A stretch of DNA of 64,000 nucleotides from CAZUYC01 sp964624475 (lineage in GTDB: Bacteria; Myxococcota_A; UBA9160; SMWR01). Below, piece by piece: positions 1-8,428 of the stretch (its first letter is position 1; each line of letters starts with the position of its first letter). The position numbers and the translations under genes are program-made. The stretch spans positions 116,729 to 180,728 of the forward strand of contig CAZUYC010000085.1 of assembly GCA_964624475.1 (NCBI GenBank). The letters run 5' to 3'. The notes under the pieces were generated by a model, which saw only the letters and a program-made list of their open reading frames with translations, was not told the DNA's origin and made no database searches.

Positions 1-62
1 AAGACGGCCTCGGCCGGCAGCGCCTCCCGGAAGAGGGCGGCGAGCGCGGGGCCGTCCGTCAG
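1..62 (-). CDS. Start of an unidentified gene, cut by the window edge
   Basis: Directly after the stop of the cyclic-nucleotide-binding protein an open frame continues to the window edge, reading TDGPALAALFREALPAEAV. The only possible start is a CTG at 62 that overlaps the preceding TGA as CTGA. Twenty codons are too few to name a family. The alanine/leucine-rich content suits a real gene in this genome, but chance is possible. It would be the next gene of the minus-strand run that begins at the CFA-like gene. Confidence 0.3.
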   Translation of the reverse strand, partial: MTDGPALAALFREALPAEAV

Positions 63-1501
63 GGGTCGCTCCCCTTGACCACCCGCAGCGTGTCGCGGGT
101 GCGGGCGAGCGCGGTGCGTGTCACCTCCCTCTCCACGTCGACGAGATGGGCCAGATAGCGGGCGTAGGCATCGCGTGTGAGCCGCAGGAGGGTCATCGGG
201 GTGGTCGCGATGACGTCGGCCGTCCGCTCGCCACCCGTCACGAGGGCGATCTCGCCGAAGCAGTCGCCGGGGCCGAGCGTCGCCACGCTCACCCGGTGCC
301 CGGCGCGGTCGACGACCTGGACGTCGACCTGTCCGCTGTCGATCAGGTAGAGATCGTCGCCGCCCTCGCCCTGACGCACGATTGCCTCACCGGGCGCGGC
401 CGTGGAGCGCTCGAGGAACGTGCCGAGAACGGCTGCCTCCGCGACGGAGAGGCCGTGAAAGAAGCTCGTGCGTCTCAACCAGTTCCCTACCTCGAGGGAC
501 TGGAGTCGCACGGTCATCGCGACGCCCTGCTGCGGGACCTGTGCCTCGGTCAGAGCCGGTAGTCCATCGGGCGGCTCGAGCCTGCTCCGTGTGCTCGAGC
601 GCTCGGCCTTCAGCGCGAGCAGCGCCATGATCCCCTCTCTTCCGGGAAGCGCCAGGGCCTGCTCGATGGCCGCGAGTCGCGGCTTCGGGATGTCCGCCGA
701 CAGCAGGGCGAACGGATAGCGTGTCCGGGTCTGGTAGTTGAAGAAGGCGAACGACCCTTCGGGTGCATACGGCACTACGCCGTGGATCACGACGAGCGGA
801 AGATGAAAGAAATCGAGGCTCTTCTTCGCCACGCCTTCCTCGATGTCTCCGATCGAGACGTCGAACTCCTGCATCAGGGGGCCCGCCAGCAACGTCACCC
901 AGGCGAGCAACAGCTCTACCGGTGCGCGCACAATCAGCTCGTCCTGGGGGTCGTGGTGCTGGTTCTTCGCGAGTCTGCCCGCTTCACGGACCCTCCTGAC
1001 CGGCATATCCGGAAGGAGCCTCAAGCGATTGTATACGCCCCAGCCGAACACCTGCTCGACTGGAAACAGCGGGCGATCCCTGGCGCGAAGCGTCGTCTCC
1101 TCCGCTGTGTTTCCAAGCGACTTTATCGTGCTGTAGCAGAGGATTTCCCCCGAGGTGACCGCGCCTGCCACGATGTGAATGTCCTCGCTGGACACGTTCG
1201 AGAGCGGCTCGTGCTCGAGCCGGTGCTCGAAGATGAGGCGCGGGTCGAGCTGGTTCGCCAGCAGGTACTGGGCGAGCCGGTACGTCATGATGCCGATGAG
1301 CTGGTCCCGGGTGAGGCTCGGGGTGCGGAACGCGATGACGGACACGCCGTGCCGGTTCGGCACCCGCCACAGGGCGTCCGGATGCTCGCCGGTGAACAGC
1401 TCGGGCAGGCGCAGGCGCGAAGCGCGGTCGATCAGCTCCCGGACAAAGGCTTCGACTTCCGCCTCCGCCGGCGTTCGATCATCCGAAGGGGGTGACGACA
1501 C
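59..1501 (-). CDS. Cyclic-nucleotide-binding (CRP-like) domain protein with an unidentified N-terminal domain
   Basis: This 480-residue protein starts at GTG 1501. Its last ~120 residues form a cyclic-nucleotide-binding fold: FGEIAL followed by ERTADV matches the phosphate-binding cassette, with its Glu and Arg present. No helix-turn-helix follows, so it is not a CRP-type DNA-binding regulator. Residues 1-340 form a globular domain I could not place. The stretch VRRVREAGRL followed by a hydrophobic core and an aromatic-rich strand is loosely like acyl-homoserine-lactone/FeeM-type GNAT acyltransferases, but this is weak inference. The likely role is a cytoplasmic enzyme or effector switched by cAMP or c-di-GMP. 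It is the last complete gene of the exporter/lipid run. Confidence 0.72.
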   Translation of the reverse strand: MSSPPSDDRTPAEAEVEAFVRELIDRASRLRLPELFTGEHPDALWRVPNRHGVSVIAFRTPSLTRDQLIGIMTYRLAQYLLANQLDPRLIFEHRLEHEPLSNVSSEDIHIVAGAVTSGEILCYSTIKSLGNTAEETTLRARDRPLFPVEQVFGWGVYNRLRLLPDMPVRRVREAGRLAKNQHHDPQDELIVRAPVELLLAWVTLLAGPLMQEFDVSIGDIEEGVAKKSLDFFHLPLVVIHGVVPYAPEGSFAFFNYQTRTRYPFALLSADIPKPRLAAIEQALALPGREGIMALLALKAERSSTRSRLEPPDGLPALTEAQVPQQGVAMTVRLQSLEVGNWLRRTSFFHGLSVAEAAVLGTFLERSTAAPGEAIVRQGEGGDDLYLIDSGQVDVQVVDRAGHRVSVATLGPGDCFGEIALVTGGERTADVIATTPMTLLRLTRDAYARYLAHLVDVEREVTRTALARTRDTLRVVKGSDP

Positions 1502-1557
1502 GTTCGCCGGGGCCTCGCTCCGCGGGCGTGGAGGCTAGGCAATCGGCAAGACGCCTG

Positions 1558-2583
1558 TCAAAGGAACTCCGCCTCCGAGGCGAGCCACTGCCGGCCGCGC
1601 TCCTGGCCGAGGTCCCGGAGCCGCCGGAAGAAGGCGAGATCGGCGCGGAAGGCCCGCGCGTCCTCGAGCGCCGCGAGCGCCGGATGGGCGGACACGGGGT
1701 GCAAGCGAATCTCCCGATGCCCGGCGCGGGGGCCCTCGCGCAGGAGCTGCGTCACGAACTCGATCATGCGAAGCTCGCGTACGAGCCCGGCCGACGACGC
1801 GAGGGCGACGGTCCGCAAGATCACGTCGCCGGCCGTCTGTGGCACCCCAGCCTGCCGGGCCGCTTGCGTCTCCACGAGGATCACGTCGGCGGCCGTGCAG
1901 CCGTAGATCACCGGGTAGATGAGCGGGTTGCCGAGCAGGGCCCCGTCCCAGTAGTGCTCGCCGCCGATCGCGACGGGGTGGAAGAGCGGCGGCACCGCCG
2001 ACGAGGCGCAGAGGGCGTCGGTCGTGACCGCCGCGCCGGAGAACACGTGCGGCTGCGCGGTGCGGACGTTGGTGGCGCTGACGAACACGCGCACCGCGTC
2101 GGGGCGCGCCAGCGGGGCGTAGTCGATGGTCGTGTCGAGCGTGCTGCGGAGCGGCTCCATCGTGTCCGGGTCCATCAGGAAGTTGGTGGCGAGCCCGGCG
2201 GTGAGCTCGTAGAAGGCGCGGGCGGAAGACAGGCGTCCGAGGTTCCGCCACAGCCACCAGGCCGGCTCGAACACCGACGGGCGGCGGCGCTCGGCCGCCC
2301 CGGCGAGCGCCTCCCAGAACGCGCCGAGCAGCTCCCGGGTTTGCTCGCGGCCGCCCGCGGACAGGCCCACCCCCAGGATGGCGGCGTTGATCGCGCCCGC
2401 GCTCGCGCCCGTGGCGCCCTCGATCTCGAGCCGGCCGTCGGTGAGGAAGGCGTCGAGGACGCCCGAGGTATAGGCGCCGAGCGAGCCGCCGCCCTGGAGC
2501 GCCAGGGTCACCGTCCTCGACTCGAGGCGAGTCCGCTCCACGCGCCCGTCAGCGCCCTCGACGCCGTGCGTCTCTCGTGTCAC
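1558..2583 (-). CDS. Patatin-like phospholipase
   Basis: Patatin-family acyl hydrolase of about 341 residues using a Ser-Asp dyad. The oxyanion loop GGGSLG lies near residue 31, the nucleophile elbow GASAG near residue 59, and the catalytic Asp in YWDGALLGNP near residue 212. No signal peptide is seen, so it is predicted to be cytoplasmic or peripheral. GTG 2583 is preferred because the frame upstream is Arg/Pro-rich and would run into the ABC-ATPase gene. It follows that gene by 116 bases on the same strand. Together with the CFA-like methyltransferase this suggests a membrane-lipid theme, but the substrate is not predictable. Confidence 0.88.
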   Translation of the reverse strand: MTRETHGVEGADGRVERTRLESRTVTLALQGGGSLGAYTSGVLDAFLTDGRLEIEGATGASAGAINAAILGVGLSAGGREQTRELLGAFWEALAGAAERRRPSVFEPAWWLWRNLGRLSSARAFYELTAGLATNFLMDPDTMEPLRSTLDTTIDYAPLARPDAVRVFVSATNVRTAQPHVFSGAAVTTDALCASSAVPPLFHPVAIGGEHYWDGALLGNPLIYPVIYGCTAADVILVETQAARQAGVPQTAGDVILRTVALASSAGLVRELRMIEFVTQLLREGPRAGHREIRLHPVSAHPALAALEDARAFRADLAFFRRLRDLGQERGRQWLASEAEFL

Positions 2584-2699
2584 CGAAGATCCGTGCGTGA
2601 GACAGCGCCCCGAGCGTAACGCATCGTCCCTCGCCCGGCGTGGACCGATGCTGCTCGCCTGCGGACCGCGCCGCTGCTTCGGGCCACCGGCTGCGGACC

Positions 2700-4058
2700 T
2701 CACGGCCCCCGGGAAGCGCCGTCGAAACCCAGGGACCGCTCCCCGGGCGCGCTCCGGGCCATCCGCCACCAGGACTCGAGGATCACGCCGACCGCGGCCA
2801 TGAACTCCTGGAAGCGCTGCTCGTCGTCGGCGTCGAAGGCGGCGCCGGTATTCTTGTTGAGCATCTGCGCCACGCCGAAGACGCGGCCCTGCTGGTCCAG
2901 GAGCGGCACGCAGAGGATGCTCCGCGTGGTGTAGCCCGAGGCGCGGTCCACCGAGGCGTCGAAACGGAGGTCGGCGTGCGCGTCGGGGACGTTGAGAGTC
3001 CGGCCGCTCGCGGCCACGGCGCCGGCGATGCCGGAGCCGCGCGGGATCCGGATCACGCCGGCGGCTCCGGCGGCGACCTTCGACCAGAGCTCGCCGCGCT
3101 CCTCGTCGAGCAGGAAGAGCGTCGCGCGGTCGGCCCCGAGAAGGCCGGCGATCTTCAGCGTGAAGGCCTCGAGCACCTGCTCGAGCATGCTCTGGAAGGC
3201 GTCGTGGCTCGCCACCTCCGAGACGCGCACGAGTTCGCGCGCCTCGCCCGTCACCTGCTCGAGGAGCTCCCGGAACTCGTCCGGCTCCATGTCGGCCACA
3301 CGCTTCGTCAGCGCCCCCTTGCGGTTCGCCTCGGCGAGGAGCCCCATCATCTTGCGCGTGTTCGCGATCACGGCCTCTCCGAAGGAGGCGATGCGCCCGT
3401 CCTCCAGGTGGAGGATCCGATCGGCGACGTCGAGGATCCGGCTGTCGTGGGTCACCAGCACGACGGTGACTCCCTGCCGCTTCGCCAGCCGCTGCATCAG
3501 CGACACCACCTCGCGGCCCGACTTCTTGTCGAGCGAGGCGGTCGGCTCGTCGGCGAGGATCATGCGCGGCTCGGCGACGAGCGCCCGCGCGATCGCCACG
3601 CGCTGCTTCTGTCCGCCCGAGAGCTGGCCCGGGGGCTCGTCGACCTTGGAGCCCAGGCCCACGGCCTCGAGCATCGCGTGGGCGCGCTCGCGCTGCTCGC
3701 GGCCCGGTCGCCGGCTCTGGAGTGCCAACGCCATCTGCACGTTCTGGCTGGCGCTCAGCGCCTCGAGCAGGTTGTGGTGCTGGAAGATGTAGCCGATCCT
3801 GCGGCGCACCCGGACGAGCGTCTCGCGCCCCGCTCCGACGAGCTCGTCGCCGAGCACGCGCAGGCTTCCCGCCTGCCCCGAGCGGAGCGCTCCGATCAGC
3901 GTGAGGAGCGTCGTCTTGCCCGAGCCGGAGGGACCGGTCAGGATCACGATCTCGCCCGGGTGGATCTCCGCGCTGACGGCGTGGAGGATCTCGCTGCGGA
4001 GCGCCCCCTGCCCGTAGGCGTGGCTCACGCCGTCGACGCGGACGACGGGCTCGGCCAC
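2700..4058 (-). CDS. DevA-type ABC transporter ATPase fused to a C-terminal GAF domain
   Basis: ATP-binding subunit of a DevBCA/MacB-like exporter, 452 residues. Walker A GPSGSGKT lies near residue 43, the signature LSGGQKQR near 148, Walker B MILADEP near 168 and the H-loop VTHDSR near 200. A normal DevA ends around residue 230. Here about 200 more residues follow, with a helical linker and a GAF domain (ATLFLLDEERGELWSKVA, then IPRGSGIAGAVAASG, then ILCVPLLDQQGRVFGVAQ). The GAF domain could gate transport by a bound ligand or redox signal (inference). It starts one base after the DevC stop, so the two are surely co-translated. Confidence 0.92.
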   Translation of the reverse strand: MAEPVVRVDGVSHAYGQGALRSEILHAVSAEIHPGEIVILTGPSGSGKTTLLTLIGALRSGQAGSLRVLGDELVGAGRETLVRVRRRIGYIFQHHNLLEALSASQNVQMALALQSRRPGREQRERAHAMLEAVGLGSKVDEPPGQLSGGQKQRVAIARALVAEPRMILADEPTASLDKKSGREVVSLMQRLAKRQGVTVVLVTHDSRILDVADRILHLEDGRIASFGEAVIANTRKMMGLLAEANRKGALTKRVADMEPDEFRELLEQVTGEARELVRVSEVASHDAFQSMLEQVLEAFTLKIAGLLGADRATLFLLDEERGELWSKVAAGAAGVIRIPRGSGIAGAVAASGRTLNVPDAHADLRFDASVDRASGYTTRSILCVPLLDQQGRVFGVAQMLNKNTGAAFDADDEQRFQEFMAAVGVILESWWRMARSAPGERSLGFDGASRGP

Positions 4059-4059
4059 G

Positions 4060-5214
4060 CTAGAAGACCTCCGCCGGGTCGACGGAGCGCACCTTGCGCA
4101 GCGCCGCCGAGCCCGCGATGCAGCACATCGCGATCGTGAGCAAGAGCACGAGGAGCGTGCGTCCGAGCTCCATCTGCATCGGGAGCTTCGTGGCGTCGCC
4201 GGCCACGCGGTAGAGGACGGCCGCCGCCACGGCGCCCGGCGCGAAGCCCAGCACCGCCAGCAGCAGCGCCTCCTGGAGCACGATCCCGAAGAGGTAGCGG
4301 TCGCGGTAGCCCATGGCCTTGAGCGTCGCGTACTCGCGCAGGTGGTCGCTCACGTCGGTGAAGAGGATCTGGTAGACGATGATCGAGCCCACCAGCAGGC
4401 CCACTGCGGAGCCGAAGGCGAAGACGTACCCGATCGGGGTCGCGCTGTTCCAGTAGGCGATCTCCTTGGCGATGAATCCCTCGCGCGTGAGGACCTCCAC
4501 GTCCTGCGGGATGGCCGCGACGATCGCCTGGCGCACGGCCTCGACGTCGGCGCCCGGGTCGAGCCGGATCAGCCCCAGGTCGATGTGCCCGGCCTCGCGC
4601 CCGGGGAAGATGCGGCGGAAGTTCAGGTCGCTCGTGACCAGGCTCCCGTCCATCCCGAAGGAGGTGCCGAGCTCGTAGAGCCCCACGACCGAGAGGTTGC
4701 GGTTGCCCACCTCGGTCGTGACGCTCCCCTGCGCGCGCACCAGATCGGGGATCGGCCCGAACTCGGGGCGCGAGTGCGCGTCGAAGAGCGCGACGTCCGG
4801 GAGCCTCAGGCGATCCTGGCCCGCCACGACGCCCTCGAGCTCGAGCACGCGGTCGGTCGGGTCGAAGCCCACCACGAAGATCGCGGCCGTCTGGTCGCGC
4901 CGCTCTGGATCGCGCCAGATCGCGAGGTTCAGGTAGACGGGGCTCACCGCCTCGACGCCCGGGAAGCCGAGCACCTGGTAGAGGCGACGGCGCGAGAAGC
5001 TCTGGGGCCGGATCAGGTAGTCGGTCTTCGGGTTGACCATCGCGAGGTCGTAGCGAAAGGCCGAGTGCAGGCGGACGGCGCTGTCGAAGAGCGCATCCTG
5101 GAAGCCGAGCTGCATGAAGATCAGGATCACCGCCACCATCACGCCGGCGATGGCGACGAGCGTGCGCATGCGCTCGCGCGCGAGCTGGAGCCAGGCGACG
5201 GGGATGGCGAGCAT
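4060..5214 (-). CDS. DevC-type ABC transporter permease
   Basis: Permease of 384 residues with the FtsX/MacB layout: one N-terminal membrane helix (~18-38), a large periplasmic domain, and three helices near the C-terminus. The start MLAIPVAWLQLARERMRTL is typical of DevC, and SDHLREYATLKAMGY before the third helix is the conserved cytoplasmic coupling segment. Its ATG overlaps the adaptor's TGA by one base (TGATG). With the adaptor and ATPase it should form an inner-membrane exporter, of glycolipid in the cyanobacterial case; the substrate here is unknown. Confidence 0.92.
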   Translation of the reverse strand: MLAIPVAWLQLARERMRTLVAIAGVMVAVILIFMQLGFQDALFDSAVRLHSAFRYDLAMVNPKTDYLIRPQSFSRRRLYQVLGFPGVEAVSPVYLNLAIWRDPERRDQTAAIFVVGFDPTDRVLELEGVVAGQDRLRLPDVALFDAHSRPEFGPIPDLVRAQGSVTTEVGNRNLSVVGLYELGTSFGMDGSLVTSDLNFRRIFPGREAGHIDLGLIRLDPGADVEAVRQAIVAAIPQDVEVLTREGFIAKEIAYWNSATPIGYVFAFGSAVGLLVGSIIVYQILFTDVSDHLREYATLKAMGYRDRYLFGIVLQEALLLAVLGFAPGAVAAAVLYRVAGDATKLPMQMELGRTLLVLLLTIAMCCIAGSAALRKVRSVDPAEVF

Positions 5215-6299
5215 CACGGGGCCGGGGCGCCGGGCGCCGCCGCGACTCCCTCGCCAGCGGAGTCGATCTCGACCTCGACCTGCAGGTTCGTGAGCGCCTC
5301 GACCCCGTGCCCGGCGTCGAGCCGGATGCGCACCTCCACCACGCGCGCGTCGGTCTTGGCGACCGGGTCGGTGCCGAGGACGTCCATCTTGCCGACCTTG
5401 AGCCCGACCTTCTCGACCGTCCCGGCGAGCCTCCGCTCGAGAGCCGGGCTCGCGATGCGCGCGCGCTGGCCCACGCGGACGCGAGCCACGTCCGTCTCGT
5501 AGACCTCGGCGACCGCGTACATGCGGTCGGTCTCGCCGAGCTCCATCAGGCCCTCGGGGCCGAGGCGCTCGCCCGCGCGGGCGTGGATCGCGAGCACCTG
5601 ACCGGCCACGGGCGAGCGCACGAGGGCGAGCTCGAGCCGGGCACGCGCCGCGCCCAGCGATGCCTTCGCCACCCGTGCCGCGACGGCCGCCGCGTCGAGC
5701 TTCGAGCGCGCGGCCGTGTTGCGCGCGTGGAGCTCCTGGGCGCGCCGGAGCTCGCGCTCGGCGTTCTCGAGCTCGGCGCCGAGCCGTTCGACCGCCGCTT
5801 CGCGCAGGGCGTGCGTATCGAGGATCGCGAGCGTCTGTCCCTTCTCGACCCGATCGCCCTCCTCGACCCGGAGCTCGGCGATGACCGGAGCCGCGCCGGA
5901 GGGCCCCGCCACGTGGATCGCGCCCTCGCCCGGCTCGATGCGCCCGAGCGCGGTAACCGCGTGCGGCGCCGCATCCGCGGCGAGGAGCGGCCCCGGTGCG
6001 GCGACGAGGGCGTACGCCGCCAGGATCGCCGGCGTGCCGAGGCGAGCGAGGCGGGAGGACTCCCCGCGCGTCCGCCCGTGGCGGCTGCCTAGCCCGCATG
6101 TCTCACCAGGGCGCTGAGCTTGGCGGCGCAGATGCCTGTCCTGGCGCGAGATCGCGACCGAGGGAAGCGGAGGCGTAGCCGGCGCTACGCCGAGCACCCG
6201 CAGGGAGCGATCTCGTGCCAGGGCGGGCAGATGCGTCGCCGCAGTAGCGCCCTGGTGAGACATGCGGGCTAGAACCGGTTCGAGGTGCGGTGTGGGCAT
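5214..6299 (-). CDS. DevB/HlyD-type periplasmic adaptor with an N-terminus enlarged by a palindromic insertion
   Basis: Membrane-fusion protein of the exporter. A signal-anchor (ILAAYALVAAPGPLLAADA) is followed by a biotinyl-lipoyl half (IAELRVEEGDRVEKGQTLAI), an alpha-hairpin coiled coil, the second half (SPVAGQVLAIHARAGERL) and a beta-barrel. From ATG 6299 it is about 361 residues. Codons ~10-70 lie inside the palindromic element at 6089-6272. If the element duplicated a CTAG target, its net addition is 180 bases, exactly 60 codons, so the frame is kept. No canonical start exists between the element and the signal-anchor, so translation must begin inside or upstream of it. Starts inside the element (ATG 6263, GTG 6197) are also possible. 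Confidence 0.85.
   Translation of the reverse strand: MPTPHLEPVLARMSHQGATAATHLPALARDRSLRVLGVAPATPPLPSVAISRQDRHLRRQAQRPGETCGLGSRHGRTRGESSRLARLGTPAILAAYALVAAPGPLLAADAAPHAVTALGRIEPGEGAIHVAGPSGAAPVIAELRVEEGDRVEKGQTLAILDTHALREAAVERLGAELENAERELRRAQELHARNTAARSKLDAAAVAARVAKASLGAARARLELALVRSPVAGQVLAIHARAGERLGPEGLMELGETDRMYAVAEVYETDVARVRVGQRARIASPALERRLAGTVEKVGLKVGKMDVLGTDPVAKTDARVVEVRIRLDAGHGVEALTNLQVEVEIDSAGEGVAAAPGAPAP
6089..6272. mobile_element. 184-bp palindromic MITE-like element inserted in the HlyD gene
   Basis: The ends are perfect 27-bp inverted repeats (6089-6115 and 6246-6272) beginning CTAGCCCGCATGTCTCAC. Similarity between the arms continues inward through GCGAGATCGC / GCGATCTCG to a central GGCGTAGC / GCTACGCC hairpin near 6181, so nearly the whole element can fold back. 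CTAG flanks both sides and may be a 4-bp target duplication. It carries no transposase and so resembles a non-autonomous element. Its outer ten bases, CTAGCCCGCA, are also found just upstream of the transposase fragment at the window's right edge (63784-63793). Confidence 0.8.
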
Positions 6300-6333
6300 G
6301 CGGAGCATTCTACGCGGCACACGCCGATCGCTG

Positions 6334-7782
6334 TCAAGCATCCTGGATGCGTTCCAATGGAGTCGCACGAGGCGGCGATCCCGGTCCGGCGCCTAGCTCG
6401 TGGGACCCCGCGGGTCGGCCCGAGCCGCGCGGCGGCCGCGACTCTCCCTGTGACGGGTCGAGGACCGGGGGGACTGCCGATGGATGCTCCGCTGCCGCTG
6501 CGAATCTCACGAGCCGCGCAGGCGGCAGCGCGGGCCGCGTCGAGACTCTCGGAGCTCCCGGGCGATCTCCTGCGCGTCCTGCACCTGGCCGTCCGCCTGG
6601 CCGCGAGCCCCGCGCCTCACGGCCGGCGCGCCGGACCCGCGCCCCCACGAGATGGTAGGCCTGCGTCTTCTCGCGCTCGAGGTAGTACTGCGAGGCCCGC
6701 AGGAAGAGGCGGAACGCGCGCACGGTCGGCTCGCCGAAGCGCTCCGACAGCTCTCCCTGCGCGCGCTCGAAGCGATCCGCCCACTCGCCCACGGTGCGCG
6801 CGTAGCTCGCGCTGTCGTCGGCGAGCGCGTGGAGCCGAAGGCCGGCGCACTCGAGCGCGCGCAGCAGGCGCGGGAGATCCACGTAGCTCGCGCTCCCCGG
6901 GAAGATGTGGCGGGCGAGAAAGGCGCCCGCGCGGTGAGAGCCGCGCTCGCTACAGAAGTCTGCGTAGAAGCGCGCGCCGGGCTCGAGGTGCGCGGCCAGG
7001 AAGCGCGCCGCGTAGGCGTAGTCCTGGAAGTGCTCGAAGGTCCCCATGAAGACCGCGCCCGCGAAGCGCCCCGCGGGCCTGAAGTCCAGGAAGTCGACGA
7101 GATCGACGCGGCAGGGCAGGCGCTCGCGCTCGATCAGGCCCGTCACGAAGCGGTGCTGCTCGCGCGAGATCGTGATCGCGTGCACCGCGATCCCCTGGCG
7201 CCCCGCGTACTCGACGAAGGCACCCCAGCCGCAGCCCATGTCGAAGACGCGGTCGCCGGGCTTGAGCCCGAGCGCTTCGATCGCGAGCCGGAGCTTCCGC
7301 TCCTGCGCGGCGGTCACGTCGTCCTCCCCGCTCGCGTAGATCCCGTGCGAGTAGGAGCGCCAGCGGTCGAGCCAGGGCAGGAAGAACTCCGCCGGTCGGT
7401 CGTAGTGGAAGGCGATCGACTCGCGCTGCCAGCGCCGGCGATCGCGCAGCAGGAGGCGCAGCCCGAAGGCGAGCCGCTCCCGCCAGCCCGCGTCGGGCGG
7501 GATCACCTCGGTCACCTTCAGGATCTCGAGCAGATCGCCCTCGAGATCGATCGCTCCCTCGAGGTACGCCTCGGCCAGGCCCAGGTGGTCGCGGCGCGCG
7601 AGGGGCGCGAGGGCCTCGCGCGTGCGGAAGACGACCCGCGCGGCGTCGGGCCGGCGCCCGAGGCGCAGCGGCTCGACCCCCGGGGCCTCCACGGTCAGGT
7701 TCGCGCCCGCGGCCTCGAGCTCGCGGGCGACGGCGCGGAGCGCCTTCTCTGCGGAGCGGCGGCGGACCATCGGCGTCAGCAT
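6334..7782 (-). CDS. Cyclopropane-fatty-acyl-phospholipid synthase family methyltransferase
   Basis: SAM-dependent methyltransferase of the CFA/mycolic-acid family that acts on unsaturated acyl chains of membrane lipids. Seen: an N-terminal lipid-binding domain, AYLEGAIDLEGDLLEIL, the SAM motif VFDMGCGWGAFVEYAG, and the conserved tail QYYLEREKTQAYHLVGAR. Family members usually end near that tail. This one runs on for about 85 Gly/Pro/Arg-rich residues to 6334, probably after loss of the original stop. ATG 7782 or 7770 could start it; no strong ribosome site is seen for either. It lies 34 bases upstream of the adaptor and may head the exporter operon. Confidence 0.88.
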   Translation of the reverse strand: MLTPMVRRRSAEKALRAVARELEAAGANLTVEAPGVEPLRLGRRPDAARVVFRTREALAPLARRDHLGLAEAYLEGAIDLEGDLLEILKVTEVIPPDAGWRERLAFGLRLLLRDRRRWQRESIAFHYDRPAEFFLPWLDRWRSYSHGIYASGEDDVTAAQERKLRLAIEALGLKPGDRVFDMGCGWGAFVEYAGRQGIAVHAITISREQHRFVTGLIERERLPCRVDLVDFLDFRPAGRFAGAVFMGTFEHFQDYAYAARFLAAHLEPGARFYADFCSERGSHRAGAFLARHIFPGSASYVDLPRLLRALECAGLRLHALADDSASYARTVGEWADRFERAQGELSERFGEPTVRAFRLFLRASQYYLEREKTQAYHLVGARVRRAGREARGSRPGGRPGAGRAGDRPGAPRVSTRPALPPARLVRFAAAAEHPSAVPPVLDPSQGESRPPRGSGRPAGSHELGAGPGSPPRATPLERIQDA

Positions 7783-7956
7783 ACCCGGACAGGGAAGGCC
7801 GGCTCCCGCGACTCCTCCAGCGAAGTCCACATGCGCCGCTGGCGAGCCGGACCGGCTCGACGCCTTCTGCACGATCGACTCGGCACCGGCGCACCCCCGA
7901 GCCCTGCGCTCCGGCGGCTCGACGCGCTGAGGCTCGCGGGTCGCCGAACGTGAGCT

Positions 7957-8058
7957 TCACCCCTTCCGGTCGTGGAGGTGGTGCTGGCCCGTCAGCGCAT
8001 GGGCGGTCCCCGCGATGAGCAGCCCGAGCACCGTCCCGGTGCCCAAGTTCCAGGCCAT
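7957..8058 (-). other. 33-codon open frame in frame with, and directly after, the stop of the preceding membrane protein
   Basis: ATG 8058 follows the upstream TGA without a gap and in the same frame, and it opens MAWNLGTGTVLGLLIAGTAH before ending at 7957. It supplies a fourth hydrophobic segment. The simplest reading is that 7957-8388 was one gene of about 143 codons now split by a TGA (from TGG or CGA). A separate, translationally coupled small protein is the alternative. Confidence 0.4.
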
Positions 8059-8388
8059 TCAGCCGGGGCCGCAGCCGGGAATGGCGAGCGGAATGAAGGT
8101 GACCGGAAGAAGTGTCAGAAAGCCGACCATTGGCCCGCGCAGGTACCAGCGGCTCGGCCACGCGCTGATCCCGACGAGAAACCCGACGAGATGCCGCGCC
8201 GAGTAGAACGCCCACACCGCGACGCTCCCCTGGATGTAATGGACGTTGAACTTCTCCGCGATCGGCCCGTGGACGAGCCGCGGGGTCCAGCCGAGGAGCA
8301 GGCCGAGGAGCAGACATACGAGCGGGTACGGCAGGGGCACGCGCCCCCTCGACCCCGGACGCCCCTCGCCCCTGCGCATCTCGCCCAC
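8059..8388 (-). CDS. Small membrane protein of unknown function, possibly truncated
   Basis: 109 residues with three predicted membrane helices: PLVCLLLGLLLGW near 20-33, VAVWAFYSARHLVGFLVGI near 56-74, and VGFLTLLPVTFIPLAI near 88-103. I do not recognise the family. The stop is TGA at 8059-8061. A further hydrophobic stretch follows in the same frame (7957-8058), so this may be the 5' part of a broken gene. It is 40 bases downstream of glyA on the same strand. Confidence 0.5.
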   Translation of the reverse strand: MGEMRRGEGRPGSRGRVPLPYPLVCLLLGLLLGWTPRLVHGPIAEKFNVHYIQGSVAVWAFYSARHLVGFLVGISAWPSRWYLRGPMVGFLTLLPVTFIPLAIPGCGPG

Positions 8389-8428
8389 GGCGGATCCGAC
8401 TGTAGCTCGCGCTTCGCGACGGAGGTCC

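Noticed and set aside
1535..2257. Second protein antisense-frame to the patatin gene
   Set aside because: It is an out-of-frame Arg/Gly/Pro-rich translation of the same strand as patatin with no motifs.
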